Source: Labia minor
Taxonomy: Eukaryota; Arthropoda; Insecta; Dermaptera; Spongiphoridae
NCBI GenBank assembly: GCA_963082975.1
Contig: OY720350.1
Coordinates: forward strand, 21,670,910 to 21,734,909
DNA length: 64,000 nt
Reading direction: 5' to 3'
Shown here: in pieces, positions 45,655 to 57,631 of the stretch
How the letters are laid out: every line of letters starts with the position of its first letter
Position numbering within the stretch: the first letter of the stretch is position 1
The notes under the pieces: model-generated
Database searches by the model: none
Seen by the model: the letters and a program-made list of their open reading frames with translations, nothing else
Told to the model about the DNA's origin: nothing
Translations under genes and position numbers: made by a program

Positions 45655-46560
45655 ATATTTATCTAACTCTGTGTCTCTACAGTTTTCGAAAGTTCTTAGC
45701 CGCAGCATCCACATTTCTCTAAGCGTCCCTATCCTGAGCTACAACCGAATCCTACCCTGTCCCATCTCTCCCATGTCCCTTCCTTCATTGTCCTCCTACC
45801 TTGGTCCTTGGTCTTCCACCGGATGTTTCCCAATCGGTTTCTCCCAATTTCTAGTTTCTCCAATTCCAACCACGTCCCCTTCCCATCCCAGCCTTCTTGA
45901 TTTTATAACCTTAACTATATCTGGACATTATTTCTCGTTATGCCATCTCCGCCATCCCCTGTGACCTCATCTTCTTTTGGCCTATAAATGCTGCGAACAA
46001 TATTAATCTCACAAATACTCTAAATCTACTCTCGTCTCCCAGAGGCATCGATAGGGTGACCAAACGTCCCGTCTTTAGGTGCTCTGTCCCAAAAATGACT
46101 TCGGGACAGCCTACTGTCCGTTTTTTCAATATTTAGGACATTTCGTAATTTTTTTTTCAAAATTTTTTCAATTTAGTTCTAAAAAAAGGTATACCGTTTG
46201 TCCCGGTTTGGTGTTTTCTAGATATGGTCACCCACATGAAAAATAATTGTTTTATATATTTTAATTTTGATCCTCTTTGATGAGATAAGCCCCTTTACTG
46301 CTTAATAACAGACGTTACTCAATTACAACGTCGATTTAAATTCTTCTCGAATATTATTATCCTTCGTGATTAGAGATCTTAAGTATTTAAATATTTATAC
46401 TTTTTCAAATTCTACATTTTGTATGTTAATTGTATGTAAGTCGTATCCGTATCATAATTCTTGAATTTTTTTTGTTTAATTACACATTTCGGTTGATTTT
46501 TCCCCAATTTCTCTAATCATATGTCTCCTCTTCCAGTCCAATTCATTTACCTATCAATGT
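45655..46560 (-). pseudogene. LINE fragment, decayed, with a MITE inserted
   Basis: Reverse-orientation copy of the common LINE family with many indels and internal deletions. It is interrupted by a hAT-like MITE at 46052-46234. Plus-strand frames are antisense shadows. Confidence 0.7.
46052..46234. mobile_element. hAT-like MITE (TAGGGTGACC ends)
   Basis: Left end TAGGGTGACCAAACG, right end TGGTCACCCA. The interior includes CGGGACAGCCTACTGTCC and TGTCCCGGTTTGG. It splits a LINE fragment that is continuous in other copies (TCATAGACCATGCCTC to AAAATAATTGTTTTAT). The flanks do not give a clean 8-bp duplication. Confidence 0.6.
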
Positions 46561-46934
46561 TGCATAAGGAATTTAAATTTCTTAATTTGGCTAGAACACT
46601 CCATTTTTTAAAATTTTAAATAGAGGGAGAGAGAGAGAGGTTCTAATTATATATATATATCTGTTTCTATGACAGCACAAAAAAGTAAACAAATTACATA
46701 CATACAAACACTCTCCTTTATATATATTTCTGGAAAATCAAACACCCGCAGCTCAGCTCAGGAGTTACCTAAGATTCTAATTTCTTTTTTTATTTTTCAT
46801 CATTTGAGGTACTCTTCACCTCAGAAAAATTTGGTTATCTTACTCCTTGTAGTTTAGGCTCTGGAGTTTTTTGCGTACAGACGGACACTATCGTATTAAA
46901 TATATAGATGATCATTAATTTATTGACATATTAT
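46561..46934. other. AT-rich spacer
   Basis: Short (GA)n at about 46625-46639; no gene. Confidence 0.35.
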
Positions 46935-46935
46935 A

Positions 46936-47335
46936 GGGCGAGTCAATAAGTCCGTGACTTTTAAAATAAAATACTAATTTTTTCGTAAAAATTATTTTAT
47001 TTTTTAACGTAGTCTCCTTTAAGTACTAAACACTTCGTCCAATATTTTTTATCCCTTCCAAAAAATAAAATGTGTCGAGGACATCAAAGTAGATTTGATT
47101 GTGAGTTGATTTCATCGTTGAAGACAAATCTCTTTCCGCCGAGCCATTTCTTCAGTTTTGGAAACAAGAAATAGTCACTCGGACTAAATCCGGAGAATAG
47201 GGCGGATGAGGGATTCGTAATACCAATTCATGGATTTTCATGGAAATTCACTTTTTTACATTTTCTTCTCAGATCACGATGTAGTTTGCTATTAAGGGAT
47301 GACAAACAAAAACTAAAAGACCCAGCTGCTTCAAA
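46936..47335 (-). mobile_element. Mariner-derived MITE, truncated copy
   Basis: Starts GGGCGAGTCAATAAGTCC and matches 39622-40136 through AATCCGGAGAATAGGGCGGA and GACCCAGCTGCTTCAAATTC. It lacks the opposite terminal repeat and runs directly into an AT-rich block shared with 22.5-23.2 kb. Confidence 0.7.
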
Positions 47336-48024
47336 TTCACCTCTCGTCGTACTTTTATTAACAAAAATATTCTATATAAAGATATTTATAAAAAATTACG
47401 CTATTTTTTCATTCTGCTTTTCATTTGAATTTATATTACTATATTACTATATCATCTTCTCTTATCATCGAATAAAAGATAAAATTTATTAAATAACTAG
47501 AGATTTTTTTTATCATATTCAGTTTAACATATGCTTTAAATATTTAAATAACTATAGGTAAGTAGAATATATTGTAGTTATATCAGGATAGATGATGATT
47601 ACCACACACAATTCGTTTTCTATGTAAAGAGAGAGAGCTTTTAGTATATGAAGAAAAAAATGATAATAGTAAAAAATACATAATTTCATACTATCATATA
47701 AGTATTACCCACCAAAATAGAAGAAAAAATAATTCCATATAAATAAGTAAACTTAATGTATTTAATTAAGAAAAAAGTATATATATTTCATTATTTTTCA
47801 TCAAAAACTTATTTAATAATTAATTGCAAATTTCTAATGAAATTTAATAAATATTTTATGTTTTACACACAATTTTTTAATTATAAACAAACTTATGAAA
47901 TGAAATAAAAGTGAGAAACATAAAAATCTTTAATATAATACAACTACATATTCCAATGTATAATAAAATTATTGATTAGTTTGTAATTTTAAACATGATG
48001 CAATTTTTTTAAAAATTTTATTCA
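47336..48024 (-). repeat. AT-rich block shared with 22.5-23.2 kb (inverted)
   Basis: Reverse complement of 22515-23190: both contain the junction with CGTCGTACTTTTATT and the terminal AAAAATTTTATTCAT. Together with the mariner piece it forms one composite unit present twice in the window, in opposite orientation. Confidence 0.75.
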
Positions 48025-48031
48025 TCTAGAG

Positions 48032-48306
48032 CAGAGGTTCCCAAAGTGGTCTATATCGACCCCAGGGGTCTATGGCAACCTACAAGGGGTCTACGGCAGC
48101 GAATAAAAAATTTGGGGGTCTATAAAATGAAAATGGGGTCTACAATTCAATATGGTTCTAAAAAATAGGTAAATTGTTTTTCCGAGATGTCTCTTAAACA
48201 TTTTTGATTTTTCAATAAGGCTCTAAAAAAATAAATTTATTGTGTCTTCCCAAAACCGAAAAACATGGCAAGGGGTCTACGACACAAAAAAGTTTGGGAA
48301 CCTATG
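48032..48306. mobile_element. hAT MITE 1 of a serial pair
   Basis: Ends CAGAGGTTCCCAAAG and, as complement, CATAGGTTCCCAAAC; rich in GGGGTCTA motifs. Flanks ATCTAGAG (48024-48031) and ATGTAGAT (48307-48314) match at 6 of 8. Confidence 0.8.
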
Positions 48307-48314
48307 ATGTAGAT

Positions 48315-48578
48315 CAGTGATTCTCAACCACTGTTCCGCGGCACTTTTGTTTGCCACGAGATTATCAAAAGTGTGCCGCCAAATTATTACAAATGTAAAG
48401 AGGCTTTTAAACATTTCCGACTTTTTTTAAATTCGGTTCTTAAAATAAATGTAAACCGTTTTTGGGACCACTTTTTTCAATATGGTAAACATTTATACTT
48501 ATCTTTTTCTTTGTGTGCCGCCAAATTTTTAAACCGTTAAAAGTGTGTCGCGGTAAAAAAAAAGGTTGAGAATCACTG
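48315..48578. mobile_element. hAT MITE 2 of a serial pair
   Basis: Perfect 15-bp terminal repeats CAGTGATTCTCAACC. Interior GTTCCGCGGCAC and GTGTGCCGCC. Flanks ATGTAGAT (48307-48314) and ATGTAGAG (48579-48586) match at 7 of 8. Resembles SPIN-like hAT MITEs by its ends; that is a family-level inference. Confidence 0.88.
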
Positions 48579-48586
48579 ATGTAGAG

Positions 48587-49213
48587 TATTATTTTAATGA
48601 TATATCTTAGACTAGATTCCATGTTCATTTGTCATTATCGCATCTTTTGGTCCAAGTATGAAGCCCTTCCTGAAGGTAAAACTTGCTTAATTAAATTTAT
48701 AAAATGAGAAATAAAATGGTATAAAATGATAAATATTTTAAACATATCTTTTGTAATTTCCATGTAAAATATTGTTAAAATTTCAAATTAAATATTCTTT
48801 TCAATGAGTTTAAGTATATTTATAGTTTTAATTTAGTTGAATTAATTTTTTTTTATTTATAAAAAAAAAATAAATGATGAATGCACTAAATGTGATTTAT
48901 TAAACGGATAAGGAAACGGTTCAATAATTTTAAATCCGAACATTAAAAAAAAAGATATTTCAATACAATTGTCTACTGTGTTGATTATTATCATCACTAA
49001 TATCAATTGTTTATTTAAAAAATTAATTTCCAATTCAACAAGCTAGTACGAATAAATTTTAATATTAATAATAATATTGTTTTCAATAATTTATTTATTA
49101 AATTAAATCATATGTGTAATATATATATATATATATATATTAATCACATTTAAAATAATTATAAATAATAATTAATATAAACTTTTATAATATTTTAGCT
49201 GATTTATTGAAAA
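48587..49213. other. AT-rich stretch with (TA)n
   Basis: (TA)n at about 49118-49140; no gene. Confidence 0.4.
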
Positions 49214-49350
49214 ATGATTTTATCATTAGTATATAATAATGATAGATTTAGAATATTTGAAAATTGTATTCTTCGCAGAATTCATGGGCTAAAGAAAGAT
49301 GAGGACACCGGTGAATGGTGGAGGCTGCATAACGAGGAATCGCATGACAT
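49214..49350 (+). pseudogene. LINE fragment joined to a mariner remnant
   Basis: Reads DRFRIFENCILRRIHGLKK and DTGEWWRLHNEESHD of the common LINE family, then breaks off at about 49350 into unrelated sequence leading to a mariner. Confidence 0.7.
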
Positions 49351-49419
49351 TGGTGTGCTTGACGGACCACAGCGTTCACAAAACTCAGCACAGAATACGC
49401 TCCTTTATCCAGGTGCAAA

Positions 49420-49985
49420 CTGTTGCAGTGACGTCGAACCCGGGGTGAAAATTAATGAATAAAAGCCGATTTTATAAAATGGATACCACATGACTTGAAC
49501 AAAAGACAGATGGAAAATGGAAAAAAAAAACTTGTGAAAATTTACTTTAAAAACATGGAAGAAAATCAGATTTGCATCAAATTGTTACTGGCAATGAAAA
49601 ATGGCAATGAAAACCTGGTGAAACTGTTAATACTAATTGCTACAAACAATAAATGATCAATTTGAACAATGTATTTATCGAAAATCTACCAGAATGGGCA
49701 TGATGACACGTTTAAATAATATTATTACACAACAATGCACCTGCATGCAAAGCAGGATACAATCGAAGCACTTGTCTGGGAGTGAGAAGTTGCTCCTCCA
49801 CCCACCGTATTCACCAGACCTGGTCCCTTCCGACTATCATTTGTTTTCATCAATACTTATCATCACTTCAATTCCTACGAAAAAGTGGAAAATTGGGTTT
49901 CTGGTTGTTTTACTTAAAAAGACAAACATTTCTATTGGCGTGGTATCCACAAATTGGCAGAAAGGTAGTCAAAATATGTAGAATG
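49420..49985 (+). pseudogene. Mariner transposase remnant
   Basis: Reads KWIPHDLNKRQMENG (linker after the DNA-binding domain), PGETVNTN and LLHPPYSPDLVPSDYHLFS (third catalytic Asp region). A C-terminus of the GIHKLPERW..C type follows in shifted frames. Several stops and a deletion remove the second catalytic region. It is a different subfamily from the 31-kb and 39-kb elements. No terminal repeats seen. Confidence 0.75.
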
Positions 49986-49989
49986 CAAT

Positions 49990-50873
49990 GGTAATACCTT
50001 GAATAAATTTTTTTTTTACTTTTCCATTTAAAATTAGTGTTTCATTTTCAAATACTCAATACATACCGGTAGACCTACTATATATATATATATATATATA
50101 TAATTTTATATTATTTATTATTCAAATAGAATGATAGATAATTTCATTTAAATAATTTTATTTGAATAATAATTATATGCATATTCTTGTTTAATATTAA
50201 ACTCTTTTAAAAAATTTCCATTGATAATCATACACTAATCAATTCTAACAAATATATTTGATTTGTACGATGATATTATATTCATTGAATGGGAATACAA
50301 TTAGAAATATGCATATAATTGTATTAATTATATAAATAAATAAATAAGTGGGAAAATTTAAAAATAATAATTTCTCTTTGAAAGAAATGGACTAAAACGA
50401 TGGTTTTATTCAAAATTAAATGGATAAAAAAAACTCAAAATAGAGAAAAAGTTAATTATTTTAAATACAAGTAGAAAACTCAAAATAAATTTTTTTTGCT
50501 GTTAATTTTTTCATTTTATGTTATATTGAAACGATATTAATATTCAATAATAATATTCAATAATAACTAGAATAATTAATATTGATATAATTTCAATGAC
50601 ATACGAGACATAAATTAATAATTTAATAATATATATAATAATAAAACATAAAAATAATGGCTTTGGTGTGGGCAGATAGGGAAAGAGCCTAAAATATTCT
50701 TATATACAGAAGAATATAAAAGATTAAGGAGGAAACGGAGATAAGATTTATCAAAGGTAAACTTAATGAAGTGTAATATAAAAGGTCAATTAAAGCAATA
50801 ATAATCATTCATCCATACAAGAATAAAAAAAAATGTTAAAAAAGAGCTCAAAACCAATACATAAAAATAAATA
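49990..50873. other. AT-rich stretch with (TA)n
   Basis: (TA)n at about 50080-50102; no gene. Confidence 0.4.
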
Positions 50874-51345
50874 AGCTGGAGTGTCTCCACTCGACTATCT
50901 CGCAATTTGAATTGGATTAAATAACATAATATATTATATTTAAATTAAATTTAATTAATTATAAATTAAAATTAATAGATAATATTTATTAAACCAGCGC
51001 ATGTTTGGCTATTTGTTGATGGCACCACGTCACGTGTTGGCGAGTTACTTGCAGTAGTGTTAAAAAATTTCGGTAATTTCAGCGATTCAATCAAGTTGAA
51101 ATTTTATATATAGCAGTTTTATACAATTTTTAATCATATGAAAAACTATCAAACATATATCTTTATTTTTACGGTCAGTTTAGAGGAAAAAAAATTAAAA
51201 CGTGGTAGGTAATAACCCACTTCCGGGTGAGCTATATTTCTCAAAAGTTTATAGAAAACTAAAAATTTTGAATAATGGCCATGTAACAAATTTCATGATT
51301 CTGGCTCAAACCGTTTTTGCGTAATCTTCTCTTCATATATATACA
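50874..51345 (+). mobile_element. Family A copy A9
   Basis: Hairpin end AGCTGGAGTGTCTCCACTCG, ACTATCTCGC, then CACGTCACGTG and the core. Truncated in the microsatellite, so it lacks the TAAAA end. Confidence 0.82.
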
Positions 51346-51449
51346 CACAAATACACCAGAATAAATTTTTTTGCAAATTCTTCTTCACTCTATTTTCATT
51401 TTTTGAATATATTTATTTAATTAATTTTCAAATTTCTTTAGTAATTGAA

Positions 51450-52025
51450 AATATAATAGATAGAAATTAAGAAACTCAACAAAGATTTACTTTAATAATT
51501 TTTACTCTTTTCAAAATGCTTTAATTGAGAATTTATATTACTATTACTCCTCCTAATAATAAAAGTATAAAAATAATATATAATAATAATAATAATAATA
51601 ATAACTTTCTATTTGTTTGGTGAAATTGTTTAAAACAGAGGTTGCCAAAGTGGTGGTCCGTGGACCACTAGTGGTCCGCGAGAAAATTTCGCTGGTCCGC
51701 AGAAAAATGTGGAATATACTTACTCATCATGTTAAGTTATGTTTTAAGATGCATTAAAACATGATTCAATTCATAACAATACGTGATAATAGTTTCATTT
51801 TATTAACTAGGTACATTTTATGTGTTCTTTGATTACCATTTTTATTTATAAATATATTTAACACTTAAAAAATCCTATTAGTGGTCCGCGGGATTTAAAT
51901 TATGAATTAACTGGTCCGTGGTGTCAAAAAGTTTGGCGACCGCTGGTTTAAAAGATGGGAGCGCCTGTTAGTTATACAACCAAAATACCCTGCAAGTAAA
52001 TATAAAATAACATTTAGGAGATTTA
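51450..52025. repeat. Duplicated segment, 'filled' copy
   Basis: Paralogue of 26435-26775, here carrying a hAT MITE at 51636-51945. The right edge abuts a family A fragment. Confidence 0.8.
51636..51945. mobile_element. hAT MITE with paralogous empty site
   Basis: Ends CAGAGGTTGCCAAAGT and, as complement, CAGCGGTCGCCAAACT (13 of 16). Exact 8-bp duplications GTTTAAAA lie at 51628-51635 and 51946-51953. The same site is unoccupied at 26684-26691. GTGGTCCGTGGACCACTAG near the left end is a strong palindrome. Confidence 0.92.
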
Positions 52026-52029
52026 ATTT

Positions 52030-52228
52030 TTCAGCGATTCAATTAGGCTGAAATTCTATATATATAAATTATACAATTATACAATTTTACAACATTTATA
52101 CAATTTTTAATCATGCTAAAAACTATAAAACATATATCTTTATTTTTACGGGCACTTTAGAGGAAAAAAATCAAAACGTTGTAGAATAATGACCCTCTTC
52201 CTGGGTTGAGCTACAATTCTCAAAAGTT
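52030..52228 (+). mobile_element. Family A fragment A10
   Basis: Internal part only: TCAGCGATTCAATTAGGCTG through CAAAACGTTGTAG to CAATTCTCAAAAGTT; no ends. Confidence 0.7.
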
Positions 52229-52231
52229 CTC

Positions 52232-52345
52232 ATTTTGAACCGTCGTTTTGTCATCGAATCGCTGTCCTTTGAGTGCTTTTTTGAGTTTTGGAAACAGCCA
52301 AAAGTCACAAGGGGCTATATTGGGACTGTACGGAGGTTGTCGAAG
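52232..52345 (-). pseudogene. Mariner/Tc1-type transposase C-terminal fragment
   Basis: On minus, the YSP.IAPCDFWLFPKLKKAL-type motif (third catalytic Asp region) is readable over about 35 codons. Two plus-strand open frames here are shadows. Confidence 0.5.
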
Positions 52346-54060
52346 CAATATGTTTCCAAAACTCAAAAACCTCGTATTATTAATATTAATCGCATTTTGT
52401 ATTTGTATTTTTATTAATTTAAAATATAAAATCGATAGTATTTAATAGTAATTACAAAAAGAAGTGAATACAAAATTTTTGTTTATTTGGTTTAATTAAT
52501 TAACAAAAATACATATTTTTGGTTAAATGAATTTATATCTACATTTGATCAAAGTTTAAGCATAAAGTTGATTGAATTTGATATATGAATACATTCGTCA
52601 CCCTCCATTATATTTGTTTTTCTCATTGAAATAACCATTCATTTTGTATCTTCATTCATTTGTTTTATGGTTTATTTTTCAGTCTGCTTTTAAATCATCC
52701 GCTTCTGTTAACATTTTGTTTGTTTTTTTTTCTCTTTTTTACATTTTTCATTTGTAGTACTTAACGTTTCTCTTCCTTTTTGATTCGCCTTTCTTTCCTA
52801 TAACGAGCAAAATACTTATTTTTATTTAACCGGATTCTCTAATATATATACATAATACTTTTTTAATATAATTTAAATCAGAATAGATTATATTTTTTAT
52901 TCACAGGCAATTCCCAATTCTAAAAGTTATGAGATAACTTTTTTTCCATTTTTTCTTAAAAACTGGACTTTTTATTCACTAAATTCCATCTTAATCTAAT
53001 TTTTGAGCCATATTTTTTTAAAATATTATTTATACTATAAAGAGATATATATATATATATATAAAAGAAAATTTTCTTTTTTATTATATCTTATATAATA
53101 ACCTAACATTAAACATTTCTTTTGTTTGCTAAGATTTTTGCTTTAAATGATGTTATATTTTATCCTAAATAATATTATCAAAGCTTCTAAACAATTTATT
53201 AAGGTAAGCAGCTTATATCTAATATGTAATATATTATATAATAAAAAGATTTTTGTATTTGTACCACATAGGAACTCGTAATTCTTTTATTATTAAAGAC
53301 ATAATGTTACTGTGATAATAGAAGTGATCTTGATAAATTTTGAAAGCATACTGATCAGATTTGAAGGTAAAATATACAATGAGAATGAAAATTGAAAAAT
53401 TTACATAAAATAAAAATATACATATTATAGAACTTGTATTATATATTTTTTTATATTATCTTTAAAAATAACACCTTTAAATTCAGGAGGCATTGAATAT
53501 TGCAAATAAGAAGTGGAGTTTAATTATTTTTTAAATACCTTACACAACAAATATGTATATAATTACGAGTAAGTTGTGTTTTAATTTCTCAAGTGTCTAA
53601 TAAAAAAGACCTTTGAATTATTTTATTTTTCATTTATAACAAGAAAAAAAAGAGATATATTTTCCTCTTATTTTGTATTTCTTTGTTTTGAAGAGGCCAT
53701 TGTGATCTCCTTTCTTTATAATCAAAATTAATTTTATTTTAAATATTAAAATATACTTTTGAATAAGAATATAAAGTATATATAAAAAAAAATAATGAAA
53801 TTGAGTGTTGTTATTCTTCACCATAGAAAACCAGTCAATAAATAAAATTAAAAAATGTGCTCTAACCAGACACCGACTACTTTAAATAAATTACATTATT
53901 TTATATATATATAAAGTATCAAAAAATAATTATTTTTATAACTTGAATTAAAATGACTAAATTATATTATGTTGATTTTTATTTTTAGTTTAATTACTCA
54001 ATTATTAATTACTACCATATTTTAAGTGAAATATTTTCCGACAATGAATATAAAATTAAT
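52346..54060. other. AT-rich stretch without recognised gene
   Basis: Low-complexity AT-rich DNA, (TA)n at about 53047-53062. Confidence 0.4.
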
Positions 54061-54066
54061 ACTTTG

Positions 54067-54346
54067 TAAACTACCACTTCTGGTTTCCATATATACACCA
54101 AAAGTTGATGAATTCATGCTACTGATGCTTTAAGTAAATATACCAAATTTTATCAAAATGGGCCGTTCAAGTTACTATACACGTCTATAAGGACACACAA
54201 TGGACAGACGGACGGACAAATATCATACTAAAAATACTTTTTTCTATTAACAAAATGCATAATTCGTGGAGATATTTAAAAATCTCTACATGTGAAATTT
54301 GGTGTGAAAACAATACCTTCCTTTACTATCTTCGATCGGTAAAAAA
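54067..54346 (+). mobile_element. Family B copy B4, 5'-truncated
   Basis: Starts at the core (CTACCACTTCTGGTTTCC) and continues through a degraded GACGGACGGAC tract to the terminal GATCGGTAAAAAA. The most diverged of the four copies. Confidence 0.75.
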
Positions 54347-55800
54347 TAGAAGAAAAACAAGTAACCAATACAAATGTGGATTAGAACTATAGTGCTTAAG
54401 TACAGATATTGATATCGGGGATGAAAGCTCACCAAATTTACAAAGTGAATATTTAATAATATAAAATAACCATAAATGATAAAAAATGATTTTAGATCGT
54501 AATGATGAAGAAAATAAATACAATTAAAAAAAATTCTGCTTATTTTATATTTATTCTTCTATAATAATTGATTAACTTTATTCTAATTATTATAATTTAA
54601 ATTATAGAGGTGCCTAATAAATATGTAAAAAAAATATATATATATATTTTCATACATTAAAATATTTATTTTATTTTGTACTAAAAGAGTTGGGGTGTAA
54701 CATTGCTAATATCTTTGTTGGATGCAAATTCAGACATTTGGCCTGGAACAAATAAATTTAGCAACATCTGTGACTCAAGGCATCAAATGTTGTTGCCGGG
54801 TTATAAAAACTAGGAAAGACAAACGCCTTAAAATTTATAAGACAATTGCTGTTTGAACCTTTCTCTATTGCAGCGAAACGTAACCTAGGGCTTAACAAAA
54901 AAAAATAACAGAACAAACACCAAGATACGAGTTTCCACCGAATACTAAAGTTATAATAAAGGGTATAAGAAACAAGGTTAGATGGAGATAAAGGAGTGAA
55001 AGATATTTTTTATATAGAATAAAATATGCTAATAGAAAAAAAAAAACGTTGAGCTCAATATCACCTGTGATTATCTACAAGAACATAATATAATATTCTT
55101 ACAAAAACAACCACAAGAAAGTAGATAATTGATTAAAAAAAAGAAATAATTTAAAATTTTTTAACTTTATATACTAAAATATTATTATTTTAGTAATTTT
55201 CTACCTCCCAATGACTTCTTTTATATTTCATTTTATTAACTTCAATCTTATTATTATATACACTATTTACAAACTTTACACTTAGATTGTTAAAAATTAT
55301 TTTTTTGAAAATTATTGTTTAATATATTTATTAGAAGAAATACTTTTTTCAAAGGTAAATCATGAATGTATTTTTTTTTTTTTTTTGAATTTGAGAAAAT
55401 TAAAAAAGCAATATTTTAATTATTAAATTTATTTATTCCTAAAGATGAAAAAAGATTGAATCTCCTTGCGAAAACTTTACTATTTAATGAGAATAAATAA
55501 AAAAACAAAAAACAAAAAACAAAAAAAAAATATTAATCCCATTTAAATATATAATAGACTTAAAAATTGAACAAAATTCGCATAACACCCTTGTTTTTTT
55601 GTTCAAATTTTCAAAATATATTTTTTTACTTATTTTAAAGAATAGAATTTATCTGTTGATAATTATTTATCATTTAATAATAAATTTCAGTAAAAATTTC
55701 TTTATTCGCAGATCTAATAAGTACATACATAATAATAAAAGGATTCCAATAGTTATTAAACCCAATAACCTTTGTAAATGCTTCAAATCACCTCGATGGG
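54347..55800. other. AT-rich stretch, one unidentified patch
   Basis: Positions 54690-54950 are less AT-rich (CATTTGGCCTGGAACAAATA, GCGAAACGTAACCTAGGGC) and may be an old element; no ends or frame. The remainder is AT-rich. Confidence 0.35.
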
Positions 55801-56372
55801 TTTTTACTATCTCGCCAAAAATTTTCGATGTTGAGATTTTGATGTTTTTATACGTTTTGAAGGTTCCTGAATCATTTTCACTAAGGTTGAGAAAAATGTC
55901 TGTGTGTGTGTCTGGGTGTATGTGTATGTGTATGTATGTATGCAGACAAGATTACTCAAAAAACAGTTTGAGCTAGAATAATGAAATTTGCTAGACGGGA
56001 ATTATTTAAAATTCGTAGTTTTCTATCAACTTTTGAGAAATGCAGCTCAACCGGAAGAGGGTCATCACCTACAACGTTTTGATTTTTTTCCCTCTAAAGT
56101 GACCGTAAAAATAAAGATATATGTTTGATAATTTTTCACATGATTAAAAATTGTATAAAACTGCTATATATAGGATTTCAGCTTGATTGAATCGCTGAAA
56201 GTTCCAGAATTAATTTTTTAACACTGCAAATCTCACGCGCCAACACGTGACGTGGTGCCATCAACAAAGAGCCAAACACGCACTGGTTTAATAAATATTA
56301 TTTATTAATTTTAATTTATAATTAATTAAATTTAATTTAAATATAAAATATGTGTTAATTATTCCAATTCAA
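55801..56372 (-). mobile_element. Family A copy A11 (first of fused tandem pair)
   Basis: TAAAA end TTTTTACTATCTCGCC, microsatellite, core and CACGTGACGTGG block. It breaks at CCAATTCAAATT, just before where GCGAGATAGT should be. Confidence 0.82.
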
Positions 56373-56870
56373 ATTGTCTGTGTCTATGTGTGTGTATGTA
56401 TGTGTGTATGTGTGTATGTAGACAAGATTACACAAAAACGGTTTGAGCTAGAATTATGAAATTTGGTACACGGGCATTATTCAAAATTCGTAGTTTTCAA
56501 CTTTTGAGAAATGTAGCTCAACCGGAAGAGGGCCATTACCTACAATTTTGATTTTTTCCTCTAAAGTTACCGTAAAAATAAAGATATATGTTTGATAATT
56601 TTTCACATGATTAATTATTGTATAAAACTGCTATATATATAATTTCAGCTTGATTGAATCGCTGAAAGTACCAGAATTAATTTTTTAACTCTGCAAATCT
56701 CACGCGCCAACACGTCACGTGGTGCCATCAACAAAGAACCAAACATGCGCTGGTTATGTTAATAACGTTAAATCCTATGATCGTATAGAATAAAATTTTA
56801 ATTAATTATCAAATATAGAAAAAAACTTGAATATTCAATTCAAATTTGCGAGAGTGGAGACACTCCAGCT
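56373..56870 (-). mobile_element. Family A copy A12 (second of fused tandem pair)
   Basis: Begins in the (GT)n microsatellite directly after A11 and runs to GCGAGAGTGGAGACACTCC, lacking ATAGTC before the hairpin. Same orientation as A11. Confidence 0.82.
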
Positions 56871-56874
56871 AATT

Positions 56875-57504
56875 TTGAGAATGTAAACGAAATGAAGTCA
56901 CACACATTGAAGTCATGCTGGAAAAAACTGTGACCTCTGAAAGAATCTAACTTTGACTGCAAACATAGGCGAATTCACGAATGGAATAGGACGAGATGGG
57001 TTCGAACAGATAGAATCAAGTGACATTCAGGAATTGCTTGAATCTTCAAGATTTGACTGAAACCGACTTGTTAACGGAAATGTTAAATTTACAGCCACAG
57101 AAGATGAGGCTTCAATAAGTACTGGAAACGTGACATTTAATTTGAAAAATCTTAGTGAAGGTTTAAGAAGGGCAAATGAATCCGACTATGGACTTAAGTC
57201 TTATTTTTAAGAGGCAAATTGCAAAAGTGACTGCTGCGTATCAGTCTGAATTGAAGGGGCTTTTAAAAACTGCCAAGCAAGAGAAAATTACAAAATTCTT
57301 CAAACAATTGCCTAAGCCTTAAGATAATTAATCAAAATATTCAAAAACTTCAATTAAATTGATTTTAATATATATTTTTTTTTATTTTGTTACCTAAGAA
57401 AGTATCCCCTATAATCCCTTATAAATAACCATTTCGTATTCACGGTTTCTGTCTTCGCGCCAAATTTATGGAACATATACCTCGCAAATAAGGAGTTTTT
57501 ACTG
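56875..57504 (+). pseudogene. Tigger/pogo transposase 3' end with terminal repeat
   Basis: The C-terminal part of a TIGD1/Jerky-like transposase is readable across frames: NFDCKHRRIHEWNRTRWVRT, FTATEDEASISTGNVTF and VTAAYQSELKGLLKTAKQEK, then ITKFFKQLPKP and a stop near 57322. The 3' end CTCGCAAATAAGGAG and TTTTTACTG (57504), followed by TA, fits a Tigger terminal repeat. The catalytic DDE part and 5' end are missing; the copy starts exactly next to a family A hairpin end. Confidence 0.75.
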
Positions 57505-57631
57505 TATTCAAAATATAAATATTTTTTTAAATTATTTTTTGAGATTTAAGGAAATTGTAACCTATATATTTGATAATTGAGAATCTTGTGCAGAAATGAA
57601 AAAAAATGAAAAAATCCTAGACTAAATATAC
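57505..57631. other. AT-rich spacer
   Basis: Nothing recognised. Confidence 0.3.
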
